DNA of 64,000 bases from Aspidiotus rigidus. Lineage: Eukaryota > Arthropoda > Insecta > Hemiptera > Diaspididae. Numbering within the stretch: position 1 is the stretch's first letter; each line of letters starts with the position of its first letter. Under the pieces are notes generated by a model, which saw only the letters and a list, made by a program, of their open reading frames with translations, did not search any database and had not been told where the DNA came from. Below are positions 29,903-43,200 of this stretch, piece after piece. Both the position numbers and the translations under genes were made by a program. The stretch is from assembly GCA_035079385.1 (NCBI GenBank), contig JAVHKY010000026.1, positions 1,426,001 through 1,490,000 on the forward strand. The letters run 5' to 3'.

Positions 29903-31433
29903 TTAATGAATTAATTTTTGGACGTCGAACACAAATTTGTTGATTAAGTCATACGCGGCTCGAGGCTGATCGGCAGGAACCATATGGCCAGCATTTCGCA
30001 CCATTACTTCGACTAGATTACGCGCAAATCGCACATATCCCGCTACTTCCTTATCGCTATCATCTACTTTCCAAATATAACGCTTAGCGTATTTGTATTC
30101 CTCTGATCCACTCCACTCGAGATTTTGTAGAAACTCGACGGTCAAAGGATAGGCTACGATTATGTCTAATTGACCGTTGTAAACCATAAATTTATAATCG
30201 TTTTCCAACAAAACTTTTATCCACGGTGCAACGGATCTCATCATGTCTCGCTTTAGGTGCATTTCGCAGTTTTTGCCTTCATTAAATGGTAGATTACCTA
30301 CGTGAATTTTTTGTCGAACAAAATTTTGTTGCACGATGACAGCTGCTTGATCGAGATCGTATTCCGTAGAATACAAGTAATTATAATAATTATTGAATCC
30401 TGTGATGTTGGTAAAGAAACTAGTACTATTATGTAAATCATTGTTCAGTAAAACGTCCCAATATTCAAAAGCCTTCTCCATTTCCCCATTTTGAATCAAC
30501 TTTCTGGTCAGTTCTCGTACCTTGTTGAAAACATTTCTATGCTCGTCGTCAATTAAACCTAGCTCGTACAAATAATTACCGTAACTGAGCATATTGACGG
30601 GATCAGAATAACCGTTACCGATCGCAACGCCCTTCAAGTTAATCTTCGTTTTGGAAATTTTGTTATTTTCATGAATGGCGTATGCTAAGCCGGGAGCGTA
30701 TTTACCTCCATAAGATTCGCCGGTCACATAAAAATCGTTCTTTCTTAATTCCGGAAATAGCTGGAAGAACTGAGCGATAGTTCGGTAAAGATTTTCGGCA
30801 ACGTCTTCTTCGCACTTGCAGTAACCGTCGTCCTGCTTTGTAAAACTGAATCCAGTTCCCACGGGATTATCAAGGTACAGCATAGAGAATGTTTTTGTCC
30901 ACGAGTACTTTCGTTGGTAAACTGTTTTACCGTCTCTTTTAACAGCATACGGACCGTGTTCGGCGAATAAACCAAACAAGGATGATGCTCCTGGACCTCC
31001 TTGAAGCCATACGAGGACGGGAGCGTTCTGAGGAGACTTGTCAGCGGGAAAGAACCAGAAAAAGTGGTTAGAATCGTAAGTTTTGTTGACGGTGAAAAAA
31101 CCGGCGTAGCTATCGACGCTACCCGCGAGTGGCTCTACACGAGCCAATTTCTTCGCCTGCTCGATCTCTCCTTTCTCCAAAAAGGGAGTTAGGAAGAGAG
31201 GCTCACCATTCTCGCCAGTGGGAGGGATTGGCGATTTTTTCATACGATAGAAACAGTTCGCTGCGGGTAGGACGATCAAAAATTCGCACAGGCAATATAA
31301 GATCAACATCAAGGGAGAAATACGCATACCTGAAAAAGTAAAGAAAGCCTCAAGATATAGAATGGCCAATTCAGATCCTCCAAACAAAAAAACTGAAATA
31401 TGATCACTTACTTCGTTTGAAATCCATTTTCAT
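29903..31433 (-). CDS. CPVL: Serine carboxypeptidase S10, vitellogenic-carboxypeptidase (CPVL)-like
   Basis: Two exons: 31412-31433 and 29903-31329, 482 residues (human CPVL 476). S10 enzymes remove C-terminal residues at acid pH, and insect members are secreted or lysosomal. Seen: hydrophobic leader LMLILYCLCEFLIVL, NHFFWFFPA, the oxyanion segment VLVWLQGGPGASSLFGLF, LYLDNPVGTGFSF, the nucleophile elbow GESYGGKYAPG (Ser213), the Asp region YNGQLDIIV and the His region RNAGHMVPADQPRAA. The order and spacing fit a complete enzyme. The start is uncertain: exon 1 adds MKMDFKRS by a GT-AG intron of 82 bp, or translation could begin at MRISP (ATG at 31327) within exon 2. Either leaves the leader intact. 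The gene is divergent from MTG2. Confidence 0.9.
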
Positions 31434-32045
31434 ACACTGGGAAGCCGGTTAGAGATGGAAGGTATTGAAAACAGGTGGAAATTTTTCGTCTCTAATTGAA
31501 ATCATAAGAATCGCAACATTGCACGAAAGTGTAATGAGTAGTTATTCAAACGATACGCAATGTAGTACGATGAAGAACAGTCGTTACTGACTGAAAATAG
31601 AAATCACGAAGCAGGAGTAGGTTTAGGACGTAGTTCTTAACGAAGCGATTAGTGAACACATTTCGCGTTCGCTTGTTGTTGTTGCTGATTGAAATTAGCA
31701 TGGGTGAAATGATTCAATTCGATGATTGTGAATCATGATTTCCATTTTCGTTCAACGTGTTATCATCGCTCTCAACCAATAGCAAACAACTTTAGTTCTG
31801 AAGAGCCAATCATCAGCGTTTTGAGTGAAAGAACGACTCTATTTATAATTTTGTTTTTCAGAGGGAAAGCGGGAAGCAAAATAATTATTGATAATAATTT
31901 CAACACATGTTCTGGTAAGTATTGATAATATTTTGGTTTCATTGCCCTGCGGTCTGTGGTGTAGTATACGGGTATACTAGTATGTCTCATTCGCATTCGT
32001 TCCCCATTTAGAACCCATGAGGTTCTATCACTTCGACTACCGACT
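31434..32045. promoter_or_regulatory. Divergent CPVL/MTG2 intergenic region with CCAAT boxes
   Basis: The 612 bp gap between the two divergent genes has CCAAT at 31776-31780 and again at 31806-31810, 30 bp apart and about 240-270 bp upstream of the MTG2 start codon. Spaced CCAAT pairs are typical NF-Y sites; the assignment to MTG2 is by distance and orientation only. No open frame in the gap looks like protein. Confidence 0.35.
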
Positions 32046-33799
32046 ATGAAGTTCTATCGACAACTCTTTCATCTAACAGCTAAACAGGGTTCGAACCTCT
32101 CCTTTCTCGTCAATAATACGAAATACGAAAAAAGATGTTATTCCAGCCCTTTTGCTCTTCGTAGTAAGAAGAAAAAGTCGTCCGAAAAGGTTAGAAACTA
32201 TAAAATTATACGTGAATATATTCTGTTTCTAGAACTATCTGCAACCGTTCATTCTCATCATTCTTGTTTCATCATCGTTCTTAGGCGAAAGACTTCATTG
32301 ATGCTCGTATCGTCCGTACAACCGCAGGAAGAGGAGGTGACGGATGTATATCATTTTTGAGTTTATACAAGAATGAGTTTGCCGGCCCTGATGGTGGCGA
32401 TGGAGGCAATGGTGGTCACGTCATGTTTGAAGTGAGTCCTATCGTCATTTATTGTAGTGTTCGAGCTCCAACTTCTTCATGGGGTAGGATAGTGAATAAA
32501 TTAAATTTTGATTTGAACATTATAGGCACATAGTACTATTCGAGGATTAGGACACATCGAAACCAGTGTACAAGGTGCTGAGGGTCAGAAAGGCTTCAAC
32601 AAAGATTGCCATGGTAGAAACGCTAAACATACGATCCTCAAGGTACCTCATAAATAAAATTTCAAAGAGACACTAGACTATTTCTAATTATATTTTTGTA
32701 AATGCCCAATCTACATTTTTCTTTTGTCGTTCCTCTCTCTCGAATGTAATTCTACTTATCGAAAAGTAATCTCTATTTTCGAAAACAGGTACCTGTCGGT
32801 ACGGTCTTTAAAGATCAAAATGGCCACGTTGTTTGCGATTTATATGAAGAACGAATGATGTTTTTAGCAGCCCGTGCTGGCGCTGGTGGTAAAGGTAATC
32901 ATTTCTTTGCCTCAGATCTGCAACCGGAACCCCGTATGGCTGAATTAGGAGCTGACGGAGAGAATTTTATATACACTGTGGAACTCAGCAGTATGGCTCA
33001 TTTTGGCTTGGTAAACTATAACTAGGCCTATTCATAATGATGATATTTTGTCGAACATTACAATGCAAGATGAGATTAATTCCGATTATTTACAGTTAGG
33101 GCTACCAAATGCCGGAAAAAGCACTCTACTCCAAGCGGTAACGCGTGCAAATCCTAAAGTAGCTTCGTATCCTTTTACCACGTTAAAACCTCATTTAGGA
33201 GTTGTTCATTTCAGCGATTTAGAACAACTAACAAGTGAGTCTCATCAACCAAGGTATTTCGTGGAAGATGAGCAAAATATACACACTTTCGCCTTCATTT
33301 CAGTTGCTGATTTACCTGGAATAATCGAGGGTTCTCATAAGAATAAAGGCTTAGGTATCACGTTTTTAAGGCACGCTGAACGGTGTCTGGGATTACTTAT
33401 ATTGTTAGACATGAGTACATCCGAGCCTTGGGAAAGTTTGCGCATTTTACGAAATGAAGTTCTATGCTTCAGTAGTCATCTTAGTCAAAGACCTCAAATT
33501 ATAGTCGCCAACAAAATGGATTGCGAAGGAAGTGATGTAAGTTATTTCGATCTTTTTGTGAGTTTTAAAATATCGTTATATTTTTCCATAATTATGAGTA
33601 TTTTGCTTCATTGCAGGAAAATTTAGAAGAATTGATCGAACGATATAAACGAGACAAAATTATTGCAATATCGGCCAAGCATGGACAGAATTTAGGTATT
33701 TTGCTGGGCGAAATGAGGAAACTCTACGACCAACAGCAAGAACAGCGACAAAAACAAATTTCATCGGATAAAGATAAAGCTACCGATTATCTCGCGTGA
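32046..33799 (+). CDS. MTG2: Mitochondrial ribosome-associated GTPase 2 (Obg family)
   Basis: Seven exons: 32046-32189, 32285-32431, 32526-32642, 32789-33010, 33096-33234, 33304-33536, 33617-33799; 1185 nt, 394 residues (human 406). MTG2/ObgH1 acts in assembly of the mitochondrial large ribosomal subunit. The N terminus (MKFYRQLFHLTAKQ, later YEKRCYSS) is basic and suits a mitochondrial targeting peptide. The Obg glycine-rich fold follows (TAGRGGDGCISF, AGPDGGDGGNGG, ARAGAGGKGNHFF). G-domain motifs: G1 GLPNAGKST (212-220), G3 DLPG (259-262), G4 NKMD (326-329) and G5 SAK (353-355). The switch region ASYPFTTLKPHLGVV is typical of Obg. The splice between LEQLT and IADLPG removes a 69 bp intron that is open in frame, so a retained-intron reading would wrongly add about 23 residues. 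AATAAA lies at 33816-33821. Confidence 0.94.
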
Positions 33800-33815
33800 T
33801 CAACTTGTAACAAAT

Positions 33816-33821
33816 AATAAA
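33816..33821 (+). terminator. Poly(A) signal of MTG2
   Basis: AATAAA begins 17 bases after the MTG2 stop codon. It is a canonical animal polyadenylation hexamer at a short but acceptable distance. Confidence 0.6.
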
Positions 33822-34218
33822 TAATCGTTATGGGAAATGGTTTCCCATTTTTAAATTTTCGTGTTCAAACGTCGTATCTATTGAAGAAAACGAATAAGTA
33901 AATTGGATTACAAGCCTTTTATTAAAATTCGATCTAAAAATTAAATCACAGACCTTAAAAAAAAAAACAAAAAAAAAAAAAAAAACGAGTACGTATATAA
34001 TATCAAATTGGGTAAAATGGTAATCGACTTGATTTTCACGATAAATCATCAGTATGATAAATAGAAATATTAAAAAAACAAGTGATAGTCGGTACCAAAG
34101 GTGATAAATTAATAATATTACATCGAACAAAAATAATTGACCCGTAATCTACATCCTAGACAAGGATGTAATTTATCTGATCGTTCAAGTTGATTTCCAT
34201 CGCATAGGAGCTTCCAGA
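33822..34218. other. 3' flanks of MTG2 and the large minus-strand gene
   Basis: About 400 bp between the convergent stop codons of MTG2 and the large repeat gene. It contains an A-rich run with a few C's near 33957-33985 and no coding sequence. No AATAAA for the minus-strand gene was found. Confidence 0.5.
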
Positions 34219-37200
34219 TCATCTTTTCTTTCGAGTATTTTCAGAACTTCTTTTCGAGGACTTCAATTCAGTTTCAAGACTCGCGCATTTTTCTTTCGAA
34301 GATTTTAATTCCACTTCCAAATTCTCGTATTTTTCTTTCGATAATTTCAGTTCAAGCTCCAAATTTCTACATTTCTCCTTCGATGATTTCATTTCGGTTT
34401 CTAGCGTATCAAATTCGTCGTTCATTCTGGGAAGGTTACCAAAACATATTGAAATTGAAATTTGAGGCATGTAGCAAAAAAATATTCTAAGAAAAATAAG
34501 GCTCTGTATTTTAAATTAGAAGGTAATTAAAATCTAACTTACGGATCATCATTCAGTTCTCTTTCTAATTCACGCTCAAAAGCCCGAATAAGTGAATAAA
34601 GAAAAGTGAATGGTACTTACTCGCATATATATCTATTATTGTAATCTTTCATCATTTCGTACTTATTCATCTGGATTCGTAAATTATCTTCAGCTTCGTG
34701 GAAGACTCTTTTCAATTCAGCTTCATTAGTGGACAGATTCGAGCAAATCGACAATAGTTTCTCATTCATGTCAATTAATTCGTCGATTTTTCTAAAATAT
34801 GGAAAATATTGAAATTTTTTAAACAATCAAGAGAAAAGAAAAACGAGAGAAACAATATTTCGAAAAGTTGACCGAAAAAACTTCTTTATCTCATCTTCCC
34901 TTATTACTAACCATTGAACGGCTGTATTTCTACTCCTTTATGATGTAATTTTTAATTAGGCTTTAAGGTGATGCTGAAGGCCACTATTTACTTTTGTTCA
35001 AAACATATGAGTCTCCAGATAAGTTAATGTTTAGAAAAATTTCAAGCTCTGAATCCTTCAAGAAGTAGAAGAAGAAGAAGAAGAATGAGTTTCAAGCTCC
35101 ATGAAGTAAAAGCGATCGTCTACTTTGTTTGAGACTATGGTTACATCATTCGGAATCAAAAGAACTCAACCGTTAGGGTGCATCCCTCGGGGCAAAAGAT
35201 AGTGACGTCATTAGGGGACTGGGAAACAGTTTTCGTTTGAACCATTAAAAGACTGAAGAGAATTTCGAGCTCTAGACTAATTTCGAAAATCATGGAGAAA
35301 AGAAAAACTATCCATATTTGAATACATACATCATCATCGGGAAATTAAGAGAAGTATTAATCTAAATCCCTACAGAAAGGGAACCTCGTAAAATTTCGAA
35401 ATATGACTACGCAACTGTATAAATATCTTACTTTTTGTCCTCTTCGGATTGCTTCTTCAAATTTTCCAAATTCGGATCTTCTCTGACTGAAAGTGATACA
35501 TCAGTAGTGATGTTTGAGAACTGTAACAATCGACAAAATATATTATTCGACGGCTCAGTAATTGAGTGATTCTTTTTTCTTAACATTACGTACCACATCA
35601 TGAGTCGAAGGACCATCATTAGCTGATTGAGGAACTGTAAGTAAATCATCCAAGGCTGAAACGCTGATGTCCAGTAAATTAGCGGGCATTTCGACGACAA
35701 ATCTGGTTTTATCGCCATCTTCGCATTCTTCAAATGCAAAGAGTGGCATTGGAGTAGCGTGATCTATCAGGGTCAGATTATTTGAGGAGACATCCATTGG
35801 TCCGCGAAGACGATCCAGGTTCTTGCGAAAAGGGGTCAATAACTTGTCCAAATTCTCTCGAATTTTCTCCGCTATGGCAAATTTATCACCTAAACTCATA
35901 GGAGTACCCGAAGAGAGACGACTGGACCGGTGCAACAGCGGAGTGGCAGTTTCTTTTGACGGTGTGGTACGATCAATTTTAATGCGTGGTCTCACAGAAA
36001 TCGTGGTTGAGGTATTATTAGTCGTGTTCATCGCACATGAGGCAGTTTCATCCAAATTTGGCTCAATATCCCTTTCTTTCATAGTAGGAAACAATGTTAA
36101 CGCTCCTCCACATTTCACGGGTGTATTCGAGACTTGAGTCTCGTTAACTACACTCAGATTACCAGGAGGTGACTCTGGTAGCGGACTTCGAGAGATACGA
36201 TTGGAACTGGGCAATAGCACAATCGTAGGTTTTCCTCCCGGTCCAAGACCAACCTCTCTGTATGGGCCCGCTCCAGTCGTATTCGTCGCCCATGAGACAG
36301 TTTCATGCGCGTTTGGCTCGATATCCTCATCTTTTGTAGTAGAGATTGATGCTGACACCCCTTCATATTCCCGAGATGAGTTCAATATTTGAGTCTTATT
36401 AAGTATGTTGAGACAACTTGTTGCCTCGTGAGACTCAGGAACGGATTCATAGTTGGTATTCATCAGACATGAGGTAGTTTCAGTCATGTTTGGTTCGATA
36501 TCCTCTGCTTTCTTTGGACCGAGTGCTCTGCATACTCCTCTCCAGACCCCAGGTATTTCAACGACATGAGGCTCGCCGTCCCATATATTCTCGTTAATAG
36601 CTGGCTTCTCAGCGACACCAGAGGATTCATGACTTGTACTTATAGCACCTTGTACATTTTTAGTGACGCTCGGATCGATATCCTCTGCTTTCTTTGGACT
36701 AAATGCTATTGACATTCCTTTCCAGGCCCCAGGAATTTCAACAACATGAGGCTCGCCGTCCCATATATTCTCGTTACTAGGTGGCTTCTCAGAATCACCA
36801 GAGGATTCATGACTTGTACTCGTCGCACTTTGTACATCTTCAGTCACGCTTGGCTCGATATCCACTGCTTTCTTTGGACCGAATGCTCTGCATACTCCGC
36901 TCCAAACCCCAGGTATTTCAACGACATGAGGCTCGCCGTCCCATATATTCTCGTTACTAGGTGGCTTCTCAGAATCACCAGAGGATTCATGACTTGTACT
37001 CGTCGCACTTTGTACATTTTCAGTCACGCTTTGCTCGATATCCACTGCTTTCTTTGGACTGAATGATTGTGATATTCCTTTCCAAGCCCCAGGAATTTCA
37101 ACGACATGAGGCTCGCCGTCCCATATATTCTGAATACTAGGTGGCTTCTCAGAATCACCAGAGGATTCATTATCCGTACGTTGTACATTTTCAGTCACTC

Positions 37201-40200
37201 TCGGCTCGATATCCACTGCTTTCTTTGGACCGAATGCTCTGCATACTCCGCTCCAGACCCCAGGTATTTCAACGACATGAGGCTCGCCGTCCCATATATT
37301 CTCGTTACTAGCCGGCTTCTCAGACACACCAGAGGATTCATGATTTGTACTCGTCGCACTTTGTACATTTTCAGTCACACTTGGTTCGATATCCACTGCT
37401 TTCTTTGGACCGAATGCTCTGCATACTCCGCTCCAGACCCCAGGTATTTCAACGACATGAGGCTCGCCGTCCCATATATTCTCGTTACTAGCTGGCTTCT
37501 CAGAGAGACCGGGGGATTCATGATTTGTACTTATAGCACCTTGTACATTTTTAGTGACGCTCGGATCGATATCCTCTGCTTTTTTTGGACTGAATGATCT
37601 GGATATTCCTGTCCAGACCCCAGGCATTCCAATGACATGAGGTTGGCCGTCCCATATATTCTCATTATTAGGTGGCTTCTCAGAATCACCAGAGGATTCA
37701 TGATTTGTACTTGTCGCACATTGTGCATTTTCAGTCAAGCTTGGCTCGATATCCTCTGCTTTCTTTGGACCGAATGCTCCGCATACTCCTCTCCATACCC
37801 CAGGTATTTCAACGACATCAGGCTCGCCGTTCCATATATTCTCGTTACTAGCTGGCTTCTCAGAGACACCAGAGGATTCATGACTTGTACTCATAACACT
37901 TTGTACATTTTCAATGACGCTCGGCTCGATATCCTCTGCTTTCTTTGGACTGAATGATCTTGATATTCCTTTCCAGGCCCCAGGAATTTCAACAACATGA
38001 GGCTCGCCGTCCCATATATTCTCGTTACTAGGTGGCTTCTCAGAATCACCAGAGGATTCATGATTTGTACTCGTCGCACTTTGTACATCTTCAGTCACGC
38101 TTGGCTCGATATCCACTGCTTTCTTTGGACCGAATGCTCTGCATACTCCGCTCCAAACCCCAGGTATTTCAACGACATGATGCTCGCCGTCCCATATATT
38201 CTCGTTACTAGCTGGCTTCTCAGAATCACCTGTGGTTTGATGATTTATAGTCATCAAACTAGGTATATTTTCATTCAACTTTGGTTCAATATCCACTCCT
38301 TCCTTTGTATCGAGTGATCTCGACGGTCCTCCGGTTACTTCAGGTATAAGTATGACTAGAGGCTCGTCGAATTTTGTTGGATAACTTGAATGCTTTCCAG
38401 ACTCATCAGAGGTTCCATGATTTGTACTTGTAGTACATGGCTGAATTTCAATCATGCTTGGCTCCATATCTTCTGCTTTCTTTGGACTGAATGATCTTGA
38501 TACTCCTCTCCAGACACAAGGTATTTCAATGACATGACGCTCGCCGTCCCATATATTCTCATTACCAGGTGGCTTCTTGGAGTCACCAGAGGATTCATGA
38601 CTTGTACTTACAGCACTTTGTACATTTTCAGTCATGTTCAGTTCAATATCCTCTGCTTTCTTTGGACCGAATGCCCTGCATACTCCGCTCCAGACCCCAG
38701 GTATTTCAACGACATGAGGTTGGCCGTCCCATACATTTTCATTACCTGGTGAAACTGACGCACAAAAAAAGAAAAGAAAATCACTATCCCAGTTCTTACG
38801 CAGATGAAAATATAAAGTTTTTATACACGGATAATAATGTTTTTTCTCTAGTATTGGTATGGACCTACAATGTTAGGCAACGGCTTGCAACAATGCTCGA
38901 ATGACTAAGATGAGGTCATATTGAGGCATAGCGATATTCTATGATTTATTTCAATGGAAAGAGTAAAGGATACAGGAGAAAGTATATTAAGCTTCCTCAG
39001 TAAAATTTGGTAGAAAAGTTAGAATGCGCAAGTGTTGATTTAATCATATTTTTAGAGTAGATGAACTCTAGCACACAGTGTAGGAAAGTAGCTTGTTGCC
39101 TAGGATTTGAGACCTCTCACTAAGGAAGAATTAAATAGTGAATAAGAATTAGATGAGAGGTAAGGTAATCAATTAGACCTAAAATGTGGGAACTAAATCC
39201 AGGTTTTTAGTTGGAAAAATTAAGCTCAGAAGGAACTAGCAAGGCAGTGGTGGGGAAGATGAGTCAACGATGCTATTTATTCATCGAGATTATGTGAGGA
39301 TCATTAATATATACATATACACACCACCATGAAAAAACTAAAATCTGTGATAGGGTAATGATTTCGATAAAATATGAGGGAGGTACTGTAGTGGTAAAAA
39401 TTTGACCTAGAGCAATATGTTTTCTTTTTCTATGCTCCGTTCCTTTATAACCCATCCATTTCATATCACAATAATCGAATGAAAACCGGAAAGATATTTG
39501 GGATTTTAGAGACTACTTTGTTTGACGAGAGAATTTTTTCAGATAATTTATGGCAAAGGAAGTGATTGACTCATTAGCTTGAAAAATCCTGATGCAAACA
39601 CTTCAATGTTCTATTCGCGACAATTTCAGCTACAGCTATGCGTAAAAGTACCTGGTGTTATCGAAAAAGTCCCATTCAATGCTTCTGCATCCATTTTACA
39701 TGCTTCATTTGTTTCACGCATGAAAGTTTCTTCACAAGCGGTTGAGACAGTTTCAGGCGTTCTTTCTACAGTACCGTCGATTTTATTTTGAATATCTTCT
39801 TTCGAAGCTGAAAAAGGATAACATTTGTTGATTAAGTACCTCTACCAAATTCAAATAATTTACGTCCATTTTCTGCTCTACAAAATTTACCCTCAAAATG
39901 GTCAGGCGAAATTTGACGTGTTCGATCGAGGATGGTTGTAATATTGAAAGAGCCCTCACCAGGAATAATTCTATTATCACATTTTTCGGCACATACATTT
40001 GGCTCTTTGTCCTCCATGGTTTCATTAATACCCGGAATGGTTACCGATAAGTTGGTTTCGTCCTTAATCACGTTGAAAGTTTTATCGTCAGTAAGGATGT
40101 TGATGACTTTCTCAGCAGTTTTGATAGAAGCCGTAAGCACAGGACCTTGAAAAGAAAAATATATGAGTTAATTTATAACTCTGCTACAGGAGAACTTAGT

Positions 40201-43200
40201 CGCTAGTTTTTTAAAATCTAGGGAGCGTCCATCGATGACGTGAGTCGTTTCGAGGAAGAGAGGGACTAGCCAAATCACTCATGAGGAAAGGAAGAGGATC
40301 TCGGCAATTTTCAGTATTTGTACGATTCTTTCAGAATCATTCATCAGAACACATTCAGATTTTCTTTGTGGTGGGCACAGCACCAATTTCCACCTCATCA
40401 ATTTCATTTCGGCTCACTCTGTTTAACCCTAAGCCGGTAAAGTATAATTTTTATTTGATTGATGCTCTCTGAAAAGTGGTCAAGTCGAATATATCCACCC
40501 CCGCTTTTCATGAAATATTTGCAAAATTGGAAACATTACCTAATTCATCCTCTTGGATCGGGTGGCAAGTTCTGTTGAATACTTCTCTGCTGTGTATAGA
40601 AACGGAATGAGCGAGAATTTCAGGATCAGATTTCTCAACGTTATTTTCCCTAACTTCATTTGAAGTATCTTCGCCGATATTTGGATCGACTACCAATGAA
40701 CTTTTATCGTCCGTAGAGGATTCCTCAACGTCGAAAGCTCCTTCTTCGACTTCAGTGTGGACGGTGTCAGGGGAATCTGGAAAAATGAATAAAATACAAT
40801 TAGTCTACTTGTTTAAGGCAAAACTATCTTTTGAACAGAAAATCCTTCGATCGTCACCCAATTTGTTTCTATCTACCAACAGGCAATGTGGCTCACTTGG
40901 TAATGTTTGTTGCACGATTCCTGAAGCCTCCACGGTAACATTCACCCAAGTCTCATCAACTACGGTGTCTATTGTTTGAGGGGCGATTCCTGAGACCTCC
41001 CTGGTAACATTCACCCATGTCTCATCAACTACACTGTTCAAATTCCGTTCCTTAACATTTATGAGACCACTAGTTTCGTTTTCAGTGTCCGAAAAAGTTT
41101 GGAGTATTTCTTCTCGTTTTGTATAATCCACAGATTCTGAAATTTCTTCATTAGTAGTAACTTCTATTTTAATTGATTCTGAAACAGGAATGCAAATTTT
41201 CTTTAACAAGTTATTTTTCTGGACCAGCTTTTTCTCATCCGCTCAAATTTTTGTAAGTCCCTTTTGCGATGGATTTTAGGACATTACCTGAATTATTTTT
41301 CTTCGATGATGATTCTGAATATGGAGGTACAATTTCGAGAATTCTTCTGCAGACGCTAATTTTACGTATACCCTGAGCATTTATTGCTTGAAAACAATTC
41401 TCAAAGGAACTTTCCTCGTTTTTATTCGTAATTTCATTTTCTATAACTGAGGTGGATTTTGTTGCTTTTACTGCGTTTGAATCGATGGAAGATGCATCAT
41501 CGATAGTCATATCGTTGACTTTTTTTTCAATTCCGAACTGAACCTCAACAGGAGAAGAATCTGGAAGAAAGATACCAAAATAATTATTGACGAATTCCCA
41601 CCGTCTCGTTGTTCAGGGCTCATATTTTGTACCTGATTCAATTTCAGCCCCGGACGTTTGAGTAGGTGAAATTTGATCGAGGTTTCCCGCCATTATACGC
41701 GTAAGGTTCATCGAAGTATTATCAGAAACAATTTTAGGAGTATCTTCTTCAACATCCATCGACATAGTTTCATGGCAATCCAATGGAAAAGTTTCTTCCA
41801 ATATGTCAGAAAAAAGTCCGGAAGTTATTCCTTTTCTATAATTACAAAGGAATTTTAAAGGATCCGCATCAGAAGGTAAAGAGTTGACCACGTTTTGGTT
41901 GCCTGTAAGGCAGATCTTAGGTACTGGTGGTGCTGAAACAAAGATTGCAGGTCGTTTATTGAAAACATAAGCAATTCACAGACAAATTAATTTTTGATCG
42001 AATTTTGATAATGATGATCACAAACCTGGAGACATTTTGTGGCAAGACTCAATTTGGAAAGTTTCATTAACGATATTGTCGTTTATTGAGTTTGTAACTT
42101 CTATTGGACCATCTTCGGAAACGTTTTTACAGCTCACTCCGTCATTGGACGCCACTAAATATTGACACAATTCATTTTTAACGGCGTTTTTTTGGCCGTG
42201 TACAATCATTTCATCATTTTCACGATTGAAAGTTTTCTCAGCAATAGGCGTGTCGACAATTTCTCCTTCAGTATCCGCCGGTATTGTGTTCGACGAATTT
42301 AGACGAGTTTTATTGAGAACATCACTGAAACCTGTGATTCAAAATAAGGTTTGAACAGAAGACCGTATTTAGGGGGGTTTATAATACGTAATGGATAAAT
42401 ATTTTACTTGATTCATTTCCATCATACACTGCGTGACACATTTCAATTGGTGAGATTTGCGAACTCGAGAAATTCATCAAGCTATCAATTGGGATACTTT
42501 CTAAACTATCCACGAGTTTTGTTCCATCAATTTCAATTTTCTGGGGTTTTTCGCAAATATTAGGAGAAGTAAATGAGGTGTTTTGGCTTCGAGAAGTATT
42601 CTCAAACGACGAATCTGGAAAGGAAAATCGATCGTTGACAAAATAATAGTCCGAAGGATTAGAGCAATAATAATTATTTCGATGAGTACGGAATTAATTC
42701 GTAGAGAATTAACTATCACTGATCAGAGTTCGCAAATGAATGCATGGTTGAAATGAGAAAAAGAAGAATTACAAAAAAGAGAGAACTTAAGATTCGAGAT
42801 TCTTCATGTTTACTTCTGACAACTCTAGACTTACAAAAATACACCTCTATCATGGAGTAATTTAGAGGAGGGGAGGGCGATCTAAACCCTCGGACGCTTG
42901 TATTCCATTTCTGACATGACTGAATTGACGGTCTACACGCAAACAAAAATGATGAAGTGGTACATTGTACATTTTACACTCCATATTTCAATTAATGATC
43001 TCGCAGTGAAGCCAACATTCTCCTTTTTTTTTTCGACTTCAATATTAATTCTCTACAATTTTTTATCTATCCCCCCCCCCCTCTCCTGTACCTTCATGCA
43101 GTTCACTCTGAAACTTCATTGAAAATTTGTTACGGTTTCAGTCAATAATGATTGATCCGACGATTTTCTCTGATATACTCGAAAAAATTATTAATTTGCC

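Noticed and set aside
31950..32040. tRNA-like stretch (GGTCTGTGGTGTAGTATACG...)
   Set aside because: It has a vague A-box but no B-box (GGTTCRANNC) and no cloverleaf. No tRNA gene is supported in the window.
33235..33303. Reading the MTG2 intron as coding (SESHQPRYFVEDEQNI-like insert)
   Set aside because: The 69 bp are open in frame, but removing them restores the conserved LT-IADLPG switch II region of Obg proteins and has good GT-AG signals.
34543..34574. Possible 32 nt extra exon (RELERELNDD) in the large gene
   Set aside because: It has a good GTAAGT donor, but its only acceptor gives the wrong phase relative to the preceding exon (it would hit a stop). The model without it closes in frame.
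36746..38317. Plus-strand frames of 106-163 codons (MRLAVPYILVTRWLL-type) opposite the repeat array
   Set aside because: They arise because the 180 bp unit is a multiple of three and lacks antisense stops. Their sequence just mirrors the minus-strand repeat and they have no independent start or splice context.
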